A stretch of DNA of 11,159 nucleotides from Candidatus Woesearchaeota archaeon (GTDB lineage: Archaea > Nanobdellota > Nanobdellia > Woesearchaeales > GW2011-AR9), in assembly GCA_018303045.1 (NCBI GenBank), contig JAGVYX010000052.1, positions 1-11,159 of the forward strand. Reading direction: 5' to 3'. Made by a program: the position numbers and the translations under genes. Positions within the stretch are counted from its first letter, which is position 1. The number at the start of each line of letters is the position of its first letter. This document shows, one piece after another, positions 5,971-11,159 of the stretch. The notes beneath the pieces were generated by a model, which ran no database searches, was not told the origin of the DNA, and worked only from the letters and a program-made list of their open reading frames with translations.

Positions 5971-5977
5971 TTCCTCC
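5971..5977 (-). promoter_or_regulatory. Strong Shine-Dalgarno of the cold-shock gene
   Basis: On the minus strand GGAGGAA lies nine bases before the ATG at 5961. It is one of the few strong ribosome sites in the window. An out-of-frame ATG immediately after it opens a 26-codon overlapping frame, which I take as incidental. Confidence 0.7.
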
Positions 5978-6024
5978 GATACTCAACTTTTTGGGCATTA
6001 TCCCATTTAACTGCAAAAAGCTAG

Positions 6025-6037
6025 TTATTTTATAAAC
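6025..6037 (-). promoter_or_regulatory. TATA box of the cold-shock gene
   Basis: GTTTATAAAATAA on the minus strand would place the transcript start near 6005, giving a leader of about 44 bases that contains the Shine-Dalgarno sequence. Confidence 0.5.
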
Positions 6038-6094
6038 TTTGCTTTTGAAAGGAAGGTTTTTAAGTTTAAGGCGATTTTTAATCTAAAAGTGAAA

Positions 6095-6155
6095 AACGCG
6101 ATGATTAAGTGAACACCATTTCCATCATGGAATACGGTAGTAACTGCTGAGCGTT
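6095..6155 (+). ncRNA. Possible box C/D-like small RNA (weak)
   Basis: AACGC (6095-6099) and GCGTT (6151-6155) form a terminal stem. Just inside it are ATGATTA (6101-6107; box C consensus RTGATGA, one mismatch) and CTGA (6147-6150; box D). The 39-base interior is the size of two guides plus D'/C', but no clear internal D' or C' box is visible. A 13-base palindrome, TTCCAT-C-ATGGAA (6120-6132), lies inside. An alternative stem, GTGAAC/GTTCAC (6109-6114, 6153-6158), competes. It could equally be an operator region of the divergent genes. Confidence 0.25.
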
Positions 6156-6181
6156 CACAGATTTGTCAAAAAAACCGCCCA

Positions 6182-6216
6182 CCACTGGTGATCGCCTGCG
6201 GGCTCAACAACAGTGG
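6182..6216 (+). other. Structured element before the hydrolase gene
   Basis: CCACTG (6182-6187) pairs with CAGTGG (6211-6216), with a small GCC/GGC stem in between. The left arm also overlaps an 11-base palindrome, CACCA-C-TGGTG (6180-6190). The bases CACA follow the stem. The 5962-6281 divergent gap therefore holds the cold-shock leader and promoter, the C/D-like candidate, this element, and an A-rich TATA-like AAATAAAA at 6223-6230 for the hydrolase. Confidence 0.35.
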
Positions 6217-6281
6217 CACATGAAATAAAACAATGATTTTACAGATACGCGCCTAATCATGTATCTATCGAAGGATATAAC

Positions 6282-6824
6282 ATGACTGCTATTTTTATCA
6301 TTCATGGCTATGGCGGCTACTCGAAAGAAAATTGGTTTCCCTGGCTGGAACAGGAGCTTGTTAAACTGGGCCATACAGTTATCGTTCCTGATTTTCCCCA
6401 TCCAAGCAATCCAAAATTAGAAGAATGGCTGGAATATTTTTCACAATTTCCTTTGGATGAAGATACCATTGTTGTGGGGCATAGTTTGGGCGGCGCGTTT
6501 ATTTTATCTTTATTGGAGCAGCATAAACTAAAAGCAGCTTTCTTAGTGGCTGCGGTTTCCGGGCCAATAGAGCATGAAGTTGATGCGAAAATAAAGACTT
6601 TTACCTATAAGAAATTTAATTGGGATGCAATAAAAAATAATTGTAAGCGCTTCAATATTTTGCATTCGGATAATGACCCTTACATTCCGTTAGGGCAAGC
6701 CCAACAGTTAGCTAGAAATCTGGATACGACTGTTGCTCTAATAAAGAATGGCGGACATCTTAATTCTAAAGCAGGCTATGTGAAATTTCTATTATTATTA
6801 GAAAAGATTAAAACCATTAGCTAG
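6282..6824 (+). CDS. RBBP9/YdeN-like serine hydrolase (alpha/beta hydrolase fold)
   Basis: A 180-residue compact alpha/beta hydrolase. Motifs: oxyanion region HGYGG (8-12) followed by NWFPWLEQEL, the family's Trp-containing helix; nucleophile elbow GHSLGG with Ser68; acid in HSDNDPYIP, most likely Asp132; and catalytic His159 in NGGHLNSKAGY. The length and the D-P-x-[IV]-P and GGH patterns match the RBBP9/YdeN group, whose substrates are mostly unknown small esters or amides. No signal peptide or membrane segment is seen, so it is cytosolic. A weak Shine-Dalgarno (GAAGGA) lies seven to twelve bases before the ATG, fitting the A-rich promoter at about 6225. The stop overlaps that of convergent PAN by sharing CTAG. 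This type is common in bacteria and archaea, so it says little about origin. Confidence 0.9.
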   Translation: MTAIFIIHGYGGYSKENWFPWLEQELVKLGHTVIVPDFPHPSNPKLEEWLEYFSQFPLDEDTIVVGHSLGGAFILSLLEQHKLKAAFLVAAVSGPIEHEVDAKIKTFTYKKFNWDAIKNNCKRFNILHSDNDPYIPLGQAQQLARNLDTTVALIKNGGHLNSKAGYVKFLLLLEKIKTIS

Positions 6825-8035
6825 CCAAAAAATTGTTCGTCTGCATCTTCTTCGGCTTCCAGCCGGACTTTTTCTACGGCAGATAGAAAATCTGTTTCAG
6901 TTACATGGTTTCGGTTTTCCCTAATCGCGCAGAACCCGGCTTCAGTGCATACTGCCCGCAATTCAGCTCCGGTGAATCCGTCAGTTAAACCTACAATTTT
7001 GTCCAAGGCGACAGAGTTTAAATTCATTTTTTGGGTATGAACTTTTAAAATTTCCAGCCTTCCTTCTTCATTAGGCAAGCCAATTTCAATTAAGCGGTCC
7101 AGCCTTCCCGGCCGGATAATTGCCGGGTCTAAAATATCTGCCCGGTTGGTTGCGCCGATAATCTTAACGTTATCTAATGGTTTGAAACCATCCACTTCCG
7201 CCAGCAGCTGCATAAACGTTCTGTTTACTTCTCTCTCCCCGGAAGTTCCAGTGTCCATTCTGGTAGCTGCGAGAGCGTCAATTTCATCAATGAAAATAAT
7301 TGAGGGGGCCTTCAGTCTCGCCAGCGTAAAAATGTCTTTTACCAATTTGGCGCCTTCGCCGATAAACTTTTGCACCAGCTCTGAACCAACAACCTCAATG
7401 AAAGTAGCATCGGTGCTGTGGGCTACAGCTTTAGCGAGCAGGGTTTTACCTGTTCCTGGGGGCCCATAGAGTAATACGCCTTTCGGAGGCTGAATTCCCA
7501 CCTCTTCGAATAATTTCGGCTTTTTTAAGGGCAGCTCGATAACTTCCTTAATCTCCCGAATTTCTTCTTTCAACCCGCCGATTTCTTTCCAATTCTCCTG
7601 GGGCTTTTCGATGATGACGTATTTTTCCACATCATAATTGTTATTGATATTGATCTTATCTACCACGTTTAATGATTTCTGGTCCACTAAAACCGAATCG
7701 CCGCTTTGCAGATCAATTAATTCTTTGGAAATATAGCAGAAGAACTTATTGCCATTTGGCAGTCTTATCGTCGCTTTGTCTCCGTGAAGGCTTACCACTT
7801 CGGCAACCAGCAGGGCCGGCTTCTTTAAGTTGTTTAATTCGACATTAGCATTGTTAAATAACTCTTTCAGCATCGAACTTTCCTCTTCAATTCTGTTCAA
7901 AGTATTAGAAATCAGCTGGTTTTCCCGCTCCAGCCGTTCAATAGAAGCCACCAATTGCTTGGTTTCCGCTTCATAATCGGGTTCCTGAACTGTTTGCGAA
8001 TAAACCATCTTTTTAATTGCATCAGTTTTAGCCAT
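6821..8035 (-). CDS. pan: Proteasome-activating nucleotidase (PAN)
   Basis: PAN is the archaeal hexameric AAA+ ATPase that unfolds proteins and feeds them into the 20S proteasome. The 404 residues show the full layout: N-terminal coiled coil (about 22-70), Pro73 where the cis-proline of the coiled-coil/OB junction is expected, OB domain (about 75-135), then the AAA domain. Walker A is GPPGTGKT (191-198), the pore loop KFIG (223-226), Walker B IIFIDE (246-251), sensor 1 GATN (294-297), and the arginine-finger stretch RPGRLDR (308-314). The protein ends FFG. The usual C-terminal docking motif is hydrophobic-Tyr-any (HbYX), so Phe replaces Tyr here. A TTTTTAAAG box 29 bases before the ATG suggests a leaderless transcript. 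No proteasome subunit is in the window. Confidence 0.96.
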   Translation of the reverse strand: MAKTDAIKKMVYSQTVQEPDYEAETKQLVASIERLERENQLISNTLNRIEEESSMLKELFNNANVELNNLKKPALLVAEVVSLHGDKATIRLPNGNKFFCYISKELIDLQSGDSVLVDQKSLNVVDKININNNYDVEKYVIIEKPQENWKEIGGLKEEIREIKEVIELPLKKPKLFEEVGIQPPKGVLLYGPPGTGKTLLAKAVAHSTDATFIEVVGSELVQKFIGEGAKLVKDIFTLARLKAPSIIFIDEIDALAATRMDTGTSGEREVNRTFMQLLAEVDGFKPLDNVKIIGATNRADILDPAIIRPGRLDRLIEIGLPNEEGRLEILKVHTQKMNLNSVALDKIVGLTDGFTGAELRAVCTEAGFCAIRENRNHVTETDFLSAVEKVRLEAEEDADEQFFG

Positions 8036-8058
8036 GATTAGTCTCTAAAGCAGTCTTC

Positions 8059-8068
8059 CTTTTTAAAG
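8059..8068 (-). promoter_or_regulatory. TATA box of PAN
   Basis: CTTTAAAAAG on the minus strand is centred about 29 bases before the PAN ATG (8035), fitting a leaderless transcript. The remaining gap up to 8176 is AT-rich and holds the opposite-facing TraB-like promoter. Confidence 0.55.
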
Positions 8069-8144
8069 ATTATTAAGGTTCTTCGGTAGATTATGATTAT
8101 ATTAAAAATTATAACCATTTAGTATCTGAAAGTCATTTACATCT

Positions 8145-8154
8145 ATTTTTTAAA
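8145..8154 (+). promoter_or_regulatory. TATA box of the TraB-like gene
   Basis: TTTTTTAAAT is centred about 27 bases before the ATG at 8177, the spacing of a leaderless archaeal promoter. No Shine-Dalgarno is seen. Confidence 0.5.
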
Positions 8155-8176
8155 TTAGATTAAAAATAAGCTCCTA

Positions 8177-8812
8177 ATGGCAACAGAGATCATCTTAATT
8201 GGAACGCACCATTACGATCCGCAAGGCAGAAAAAGACTAACTAGGCTTCTTAATCACCTTAAACCAGACGTTGTTTCCATTGAATTAACTGAACAGAAAA
8301 TGAAAGATCGCGAAAGACTGGAAGCCGAAAGAAAAAGACCGGAATATCATTCCGAACTGCAGTGGTACGCTCGAAACGTAGGGGTAAAAATCAGCAATAT
8401 TAAATTTATACTGGAAACTGAAGGTTATGAATACTATGCAGCGCGCGATTACTGCCAAAAACAACAAATTCCTTTGGTGCCAGCTGATCCTTGGTTAGAC
8501 GAATATTTTAATTCTTCAGAAAAATTACAGACTGAAGTTAAAAGATTTGTTAAATTAAGGGTGGAGGAGATTGAAGAAAGGGTTCAAGAATCTTATTCTT
8601 CTTCCGTAACGCTGGTTGAAAGCGAGATTAAGGCTTTTGAAAAACGAGATGCAGAAGCTGAAAAAATTATTCGCTCTTTGGATGGGAGAATAGTGCATGT
8701 TGCTGGCTTACTTCATGTTTACGCTGGAAATTATAACAATCTGTTTAAGCGGTTAGCCGATTTATCACCAAAAAGAATGAGACTTAACGCCGCAGGCCAA
8801 AAATTACGATAA
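8177..8812 (+). CDS. Small TraB/TIKI-like domain protein
   Basis: The 211-residue protein opens with ILIGTHHYDPQGRKRL and then LKPDVVSIELTE: a strand, GTHH with His11/His12, a helix, and a conserved Glu36, the pattern of the TraB/PrgY (TIKI, EreA/ChaN-like) superfamily. It closes with GRIVHVAGLLHVYAGN (170-185), matching the family's late V.G..H motif with His180. The middle (about 120-165) is a long charged helix rich in Glu and Lys. Family members with membrane tails act on pheromones or Wnt proteins, but this one has no transmembrane segment and no signal peptide, so it looks like a soluble stand-alone domain. A metal-dependent hydrolase activity is possible, not shown. It converges on AMP phosphorylase with a two-base gap between stops. 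Confidence 0.7.
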   Translation: MATEIILIGTHHYDPQGRKRLTRLLNHLKPDVVSIELTEQKMKDRERLEAERKRPEYHSELQWYARNVGVKISNIKFILETEGYEYYAARDYCQKQQIPLVPADPWLDEYFNSSEKLQTEVKRFVKLRVEEIEERVQESYSSSVTLVESEIKAFEKRDAEAEKIIRSLDGRIVHVAGLLHVYAGNYNNLFKRLADLSPKRMRLNAAGQKLR

Positions 8813-8814
8813 AA

Positions 8815-10305
8815 TTACCTAATCACATACCCCTTACTCTTCCTAGCCAAAGCCACAGCGCTGTTTAATTTGAACTCGCTTTCAGCATAAAGAGTGTAAA
8901 GCGTTTCCCTGTTTAATACTTTATCGCCGACGTGTTTGTTCAGATATAACCCCGCACCCTTATCCAAGGGAGTGCCGGCCATTCGCGCGATGCGGGTAAT
9001 GGCTAAATTGTCTATTTCGGCAACCAGGCCTTTCTTTCCCGATCGGACCGGATAACGATACTGCCCTAATTCAAATGGCTTTTGTTTTCCCTGCGCTTGG
9101 ATGATCTGATTCATTTTTTTCAAGGCCAGGCCGCTCTCTAAAATTTCCCAAGCGGCTTTCTTTCCATTACGATATTTTCCAGTCATTTCCAACAACAAAC
9201 TAGCCATCATCAGGGATTTTTCTTTTAAGTCCGCAGGAGCCAAAGGATCATTTCTTAATACCGCCATCACATCTTCCGCTTCCAGCAGCGGGCCAATGCC
9301 CTTGCCGATCGGCTGGGAGCCGTCGGTGATGATGACTTTAACTTTCATGCCTAATTTTTTTCCAACTTTCTTGAAAATCTTTTTGAGCTTCCTGGCCTGC
9401 TTGTAATTATTTACTTTAGTGGTCTTGCCCATGGGAATATCAATCAAAACATGCTTGGAAGAAATGGAATACTTTTTAGCCATTACTGAAGCCACCAGCT
9501 GCCCCTCGGCATCAATAGACAACGGATGCTCAACAGTAATGATTTTATCATCAGCTGGCGCTAAACTCACCGCCCCGCCATGAACAATACAAGCTCTGGT
9601 TTTCTTAACTACTTTCTTTATTTTAACTTCTGATAAATCAACTTTAGCCAGGCATTCCATAGTATCGGCAGTGCCGGCAGGAGAAGTAATGGCCCGGGAG
9701 CTGGTTTTGGCTATGGTAAAGCCGGCTGCGGCAATAATGGGCGTGATAATCATCGTTGTTCTATTTCCAGGAACCCCGCCAATAGAATGCTTATCCAGAG
9801 TCAGGCCGGGAAATTTAAGTCTCTTTCCGGTTTGCACCATCGCTTTAGTTAAGTCAATAATCTCCTGAAGATTCAGGCCGTGAATATAGCTGCCGGCTAT
9901 AAAATAAGTTTTTTCAATGTTAGACAAGCGATCATTAGTGATATCATCGGTAATGTGAAGCAATTCAGCATAGCCCAAAGTTCTGCCATCCAATTTATCC
10001 CTGATATGCTTAATGGATTCCGGCTTGGTGGTGAGTTCTATTTTAACAGCTTGTTTATCCCGGACATGCAATTTGTCCAGAACTTCTTCAAACAAGCCTA
10101 ATTTTCCTGGCGGAACAGCCTTATGGCTCTCTGAAATATCTACAATACAAGTAATCTGCCGGCTATTGTAAGAAACTAAAATCCTGTCTCCCACGTGCAG
10201 GTCCAGGCGCTCGGCATCGTAATGATTTATAATCGCTACAAATGAGCTTCCGGTAGCAATATCCATATCTTTAACCAGAAAACGCATCCCGTTCCTCTTT
10301 TTCAT
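8815..10305 (-). CDS. deoA: AMP phosphorylase (archaeal thymidine-phosphorylase-like)
   Basis: The archaeal enzyme splits AMP (and other NMPs) with phosphate into the base and ribose 1,5-bisphosphate, which R15P isomerase and form III RubisCO turn into 3-phosphoglycerate. The 496-residue length fits the archaeal type, which has an extra N-terminal domain (about 1-85) absent from bacterial thymidine phosphorylase. The family signature is clear: KHSIGGVPGNRTTMIITPI, then TSSRAITSPAGTADTMECLA; later DGSQPIGKGIGPLLEAEDVM and a C-terminal domain with GAGLYLNKHVGDKV. Neither partner enzyme is in the window. A TATATAAAT box lies about 26 bases before the ATG at 10305, favouring that start as leaderless. 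Met7 (MRFLVKDMDIATG) is a second candidate that better matches the usual family N-terminus. A 71-bp tandem duplication lies just upstream. Confidence 0.95.
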   Translation of the reverse strand: MKKRNGMRFLVKDMDIATGSSFVAIINHYDAERLDLHVGDRILVSYNSRQITCIVDISESHKAVPPGKLGLFEEVLDKLHVRDKQAVKIELTTKPESIKHIRDKLDGRTLGYAELLHITDDITNDRLSNIEKTYFIAGSYIHGLNLQEIIDLTKAMVQTGKRLKFPGLTLDKHSIGGVPGNRTTMIITPIIAAAGFTIAKTSSRAITSPAGTADTMECLAKVDLSEVKIKKVVKKTRACIVHGGAVSLAPADDKIITVEHPLSIDAEGQLVASVMAKKYSISSKHVLIDIPMGKTTKVNNYKQARKLKKIFKKVGKKLGMKVKVIITDGSQPIGKGIGPLLEAEDVMAVLRNDPLAPADLKEKSLMMASLLLEMTGKYRNGKKAAWEILESGLALKKMNQIIQAQGKQKPFELGQYRYPVRSGKKGLVAEIDNLAITRIARMAGTPLDKGAGLYLNKHVGDKVLNRETLYTLYAESEFKLNSAVALARKSKGYVIR

Positions 10306-10327
10306 AAAGCTAGAATAAAATTTAAGA

Positions 10328-10337
10328 TTTATATATG
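10328..10337 (-). promoter_or_regulatory. TATA box of AMP phosphorylase
   Basis: On the minus strand CATATATAAA is centred about 26 bases before the ATG at 10305. Its CATATAT part begins the 71-bp repeat unit, so copies of it recur at 10402-10408 and 10473-10479. Confidence 0.6.
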
Positions 10338-10491
10338 TTTAGTAAAGTTTAAAGTGATTCAGACAATGTTAAGGCTTCATCCAATAAATAGCCTTGGTCA
10401 AATATATGTTTAGTAAAGTTTAAAGTGATTCAGACAATGTTAAGGCTTCATCCAATAAATAGCCTTGGTCAAATATATGTTTAGTAAAGTT
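10331..10491. repeat. 71-bp tandem repeat, about 2.3 copies
   Basis: Two perfect 71-bp units (10331-10401, 10402-10472) begin ATATATGTTTAGTAAAGTTT. They are followed by a 19-base partial third copy (10473-10491). Each full unit contains a 6-bp hairpin, AAGGCT/AGCCTT, around a 13-base loop. The array separates the AMP phosphorylase promoter from the tRNA-Val promoter. Perfect identity suggests a recent duplication or an assembly artefact. Confidence 0.95.
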
Positions 10492-10526
10492 CTTAAGTTG
10501 ACCTTACCCTAAACAGGCAAGAAACA

Positions 10527-10535
10527 TTTTTAAAT
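10527..10535 (+). promoter_or_regulatory. TATA box of tRNA-Val
   Basis: TTTTTAAAT is centred about 29 bases before the first tRNA base (10560), the usual archaeal spacing. Confidence 0.6.
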
Positions 10536-10579
10536 CAAACAGCTTCTCCCTAACTAATCGGACCCGTGGTCTAGCGGTT

Positions 10580-10615
10580 GCACTAAAAGCGGCCTAACGC
10601 CGCTTATTGCCACAG
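10580..10615 (+). other. tRNA intron 1, in the D loop (about 36 nt)
   Basis: The insertion separates TAGCGGTT from the AT that completes the D loop. Its core is a perfect 7-bp hairpin, AAGCGGC (10587-10593) with GCCGCTT (10599-10605), loop CTAAC. I could not fit a canonical bulge-helix-bulge at its ends. Near-direct repeats TTGCAC (10578-10583) and TTGCCAC (10607-10613) flank the hairpin, so the exact cut sites may differ by several bases. Confidence 0.7.
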
Positions 10616-10632
10616 ATGACAGCGCCCTTACA

Positions 10633-10660
10633 TCCGTTTACGATCCGTTTACGGGAAGCG
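10633..10660 (+). other. tRNA intron 2, canonical position 37/38 (28 nt)
   Basis: The junctions fit a bulge-helix-bulge. The central helix is C10627-G10658, T10628-A10657, T10629-A10656, with an A10630/G10655 mismatch. The 5' bulge is CA|T (cut after 10632) and the 3' bulge is CG|A (cut after 10660). The intron stem is CCGT (10634-10637) with ACGG (10651-10654). ATCCGTTTACG is duplicated in tandem (10632-10642, 10643-10653). Confidence 0.88.
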
Positions 10661-10682
10661 AGGCGTTAGTCCCCGGTTCAAA

Positions 10683-10763
10683 TGCCAGTAGCCTATGCAA
10701 GTTTGTCAAGTTGGGTTCGCTTTGTTCAACCTAACGAACAGGCAAAATAGGGCTGCTTGAAAG
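10683..10763 (+). other. tRNA intron 3, T loop position 59/60 (81 nt)
   Basis: The junctions form an almost textbook bulge-helix-bulge. The T stem serves as exon helix and TTCA (10677-10680) pairs with TGAA (10758-10761). The 3' bulge is AG|T (10762-10764) and the 5' cut falls at AA|T (after 10682). The 5' side is looser: GCC (10684-10686) is unpaired before the next helix, 10687-10694 with 10750-10757. Further helices are TTTGTC/GGCAAA (10702-10707, 10741-10746) and GTTGGGTT/AACCTAAC (10710-10717, 10728-10735). Confidence 0.85.
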
Positions 10764-10778
10764 TCCGGGCGGGTCCAC

Positions 10779-10786
10779 TTTTTTTT
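10779..10786 (+). terminator. T8 terminator after tRNA-Val
   Basis: Eight consecutive T begin one base after the discriminator-plus-one position, the usual archaeal tRNA transcription end. Confidence 0.7.
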
Positions 10787-10922
10787 ATCTATACCAAACT
10801 AAGTTTCAAAAGTGCAGTTACATTTCAACTCTTATTTTTCGCTTAGATTTTGTCTTTTCCTATTACCTGCCTTATGAAACATGACTTAGTACTGTGAATT
10901 GGCAAGCTAAACAAATACCTAA

Positions 10923-10944
10923 AGTTTGCTTCGGCTAGCAAATT
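10923..10944 (+). other. Hairpin in the tRNA to LAGLIDADG gap
   Basis: TTTGCT (10925-10930) pairs with AGCAAA (10937-10942) around TCGGCT, extended by a G-T and an A-T pair. It is the only clear structure I see in the AT-rich stretch 10787-11005; no gene is evident there. Confidence 0.4.
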
Positions 10945-11008
10945 ATAATTTATAGTTTCTAAGATATATATTTAAGTTCACAAGCACAAGACAACCGTGC
11001 GCGTGAGA

Positions 11009-11016
11009 TATATAAA
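11009..11016 (+). promoter_or_regulatory. TATA box of the LAGLIDADG gene
   Basis: TATATAAA would start a transcript near 11038, giving a leader of about 25-30 bases. Within it GGTGAT (11055-11060), a match to the archaeal anti-Shine-Dalgarno, ends five bases before the ATG at 11066. Confidence 0.55.
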
Positions 11017-11065
11017 CCAGAAATCATTTACCTAGGCCTTAGATTAGGATAATTGGTGATTTAAA

Positions 11066-11159
11066 ATGAATTCAAAAAAAATTAATATAAAAAAGTTAGC
11101 TGAACTTGTTGGCATCCTTTTAGGAGATGGTTCTATTTGTTTAAAGGGCCAAATGGCAG
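11066..11159 (+). CDS. LAGLIDADG homing endonuclease-like protein, N-terminal fragment
   Basis: Only 31 residues are present before the window ends. LAELVGILLGDGSI (residues 11-24) is a clear LAGLIDADG helix: the two aligned Gly positions and the metal-binding Asp of the DG pair are present. LAGLIDADG proteins are either homing endonucleases of introns and inteins or intron maturases or regulators; one or two such motifs are needed, and the rest cannot be seen. The gene starts 288 bases after the end of an intron-rich tRNA gene, with its own TATA box and Shine-Dalgarno, so it is free-standing as read. The start is well supported by the GGTGAT site. Whether it has, or once had, anything to do with the tRNA introns is speculation. 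Confidence 0.75.
   Translation, partial: MNSKKINIKKLAELVGILLGDGSICLKGQMA

Larger units (their letters stand above)
10560..10777 (+). tRNA. tRNA-Val (anticodon UAC) with three introns
   Basis: Four exon pieces (10560-10579, 10616-10632, 10661-10682, 10764-10777; 20+17+22+14 nt) assemble into exactly 73 nt with every standard part. Acceptor: GGACCCG (10560-10566) with CGGGTCC (10770-10776), discriminator A10777. D arm: GTC/GAC with loop TAGCGGTTAT. Anticodon arm: GCGCC (10622-10626) with GGCGT (10662-10666) around CTTACAA, anticodon TAC at 10629-10631. Variable loop: TAGTC. T arm: CCCGG/CCGGG around TTCAAAT. The anticodon and general pattern are those of archaeal tRNA-Val. CCA is not encoded. 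The gene has its own TATA box and a T8 terminator. Multiply interrupted tRNA genes are known mainly from Thermoproteales, and I infer this is a DPANN example. The D-loop junction is the least certain. Confidence 0.92.

Noticed and set aside
10560..10777. Degenerate tRNA pseudogene
   Set aside because: Exon pieces pair perfectly, sum to 73 nt, and two of the three insertions have BHB junctions; promoter and terminator are intact.

Overview
The window looks like a DPANN archaeon of the Woesearchaeota/Pacearchaeota kind. This is inferred from gene content, not from a database. It carries an archaeal tRNA splicing endonuclease, FEN1, Trm5, PAN and an archaeal-type AMP phosphorylase. A TATA-like box sits about 26-30 bases before many start codons, the pattern of leaderless archaeal transcripts. 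The DNA is AT-rich and genes are tightly packed on both strands.

Layout. 1-485 holds the C-terminal end of a DUF2080-like transposon protein and an AT-rich stretch with a hairpin and a broken inverted repeat. 486-3324 is a same-strand group: tRNA splicing endonuclease (endA), a winged-helix protein with a long charged linker, and flap endonuclease 1. 3321-3676 carries a 30-bp tandem array and a 57-bp nested inverted repeat. 3677-4693 is a Trm5-like tRNA methyltransferase that runs into an 18-bp tandem array. 4803-5961 (minus) has a family 2 glycosyltransferase and a cold-shock-domain protein with an acidic tail. 5962-6281 is a structured divergent intergenic region. 6282-6824 is an RBBP9/YdeN-like hydrolase that shares a CTAG stop with the convergent PAN ATPase (6821-8035). 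8177-8812 is a small TraB-like protein, convergent with AMP phosphorylase (8815-10305). A 71-bp tandem duplication covers the AMP phosphorylase promoter side. 10560-10777 is a tRNA-Val(UAC) gene with three insertions, and 11066 to the end is the start of a LAGLIDADG protein.

The strongest observation is the tRNA-Val gene. Four exon pieces (20+17+22+14 nt) assemble into a regular 73-nt tRNA. The interruptions lie in the D loop (about 36 nt), at the canonical 37/38 site (28 nt) and in the T loop at 59/60 (81 nt). The 37/38 and 59/60 junctions can be drawn as bulge-helix-bulge motifs. The enzyme expected to cut them, EndA, is encoded in the same window.

A second theme is tandem duplication. Arrays of 30, 18, 71, 15, 13 and 11 bp occur in 11 kb. 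Two begin at the stop codon of a gene and repeat that stop in frame. All functional statements rest on motifs read by eye; no searches or folding programs were run.
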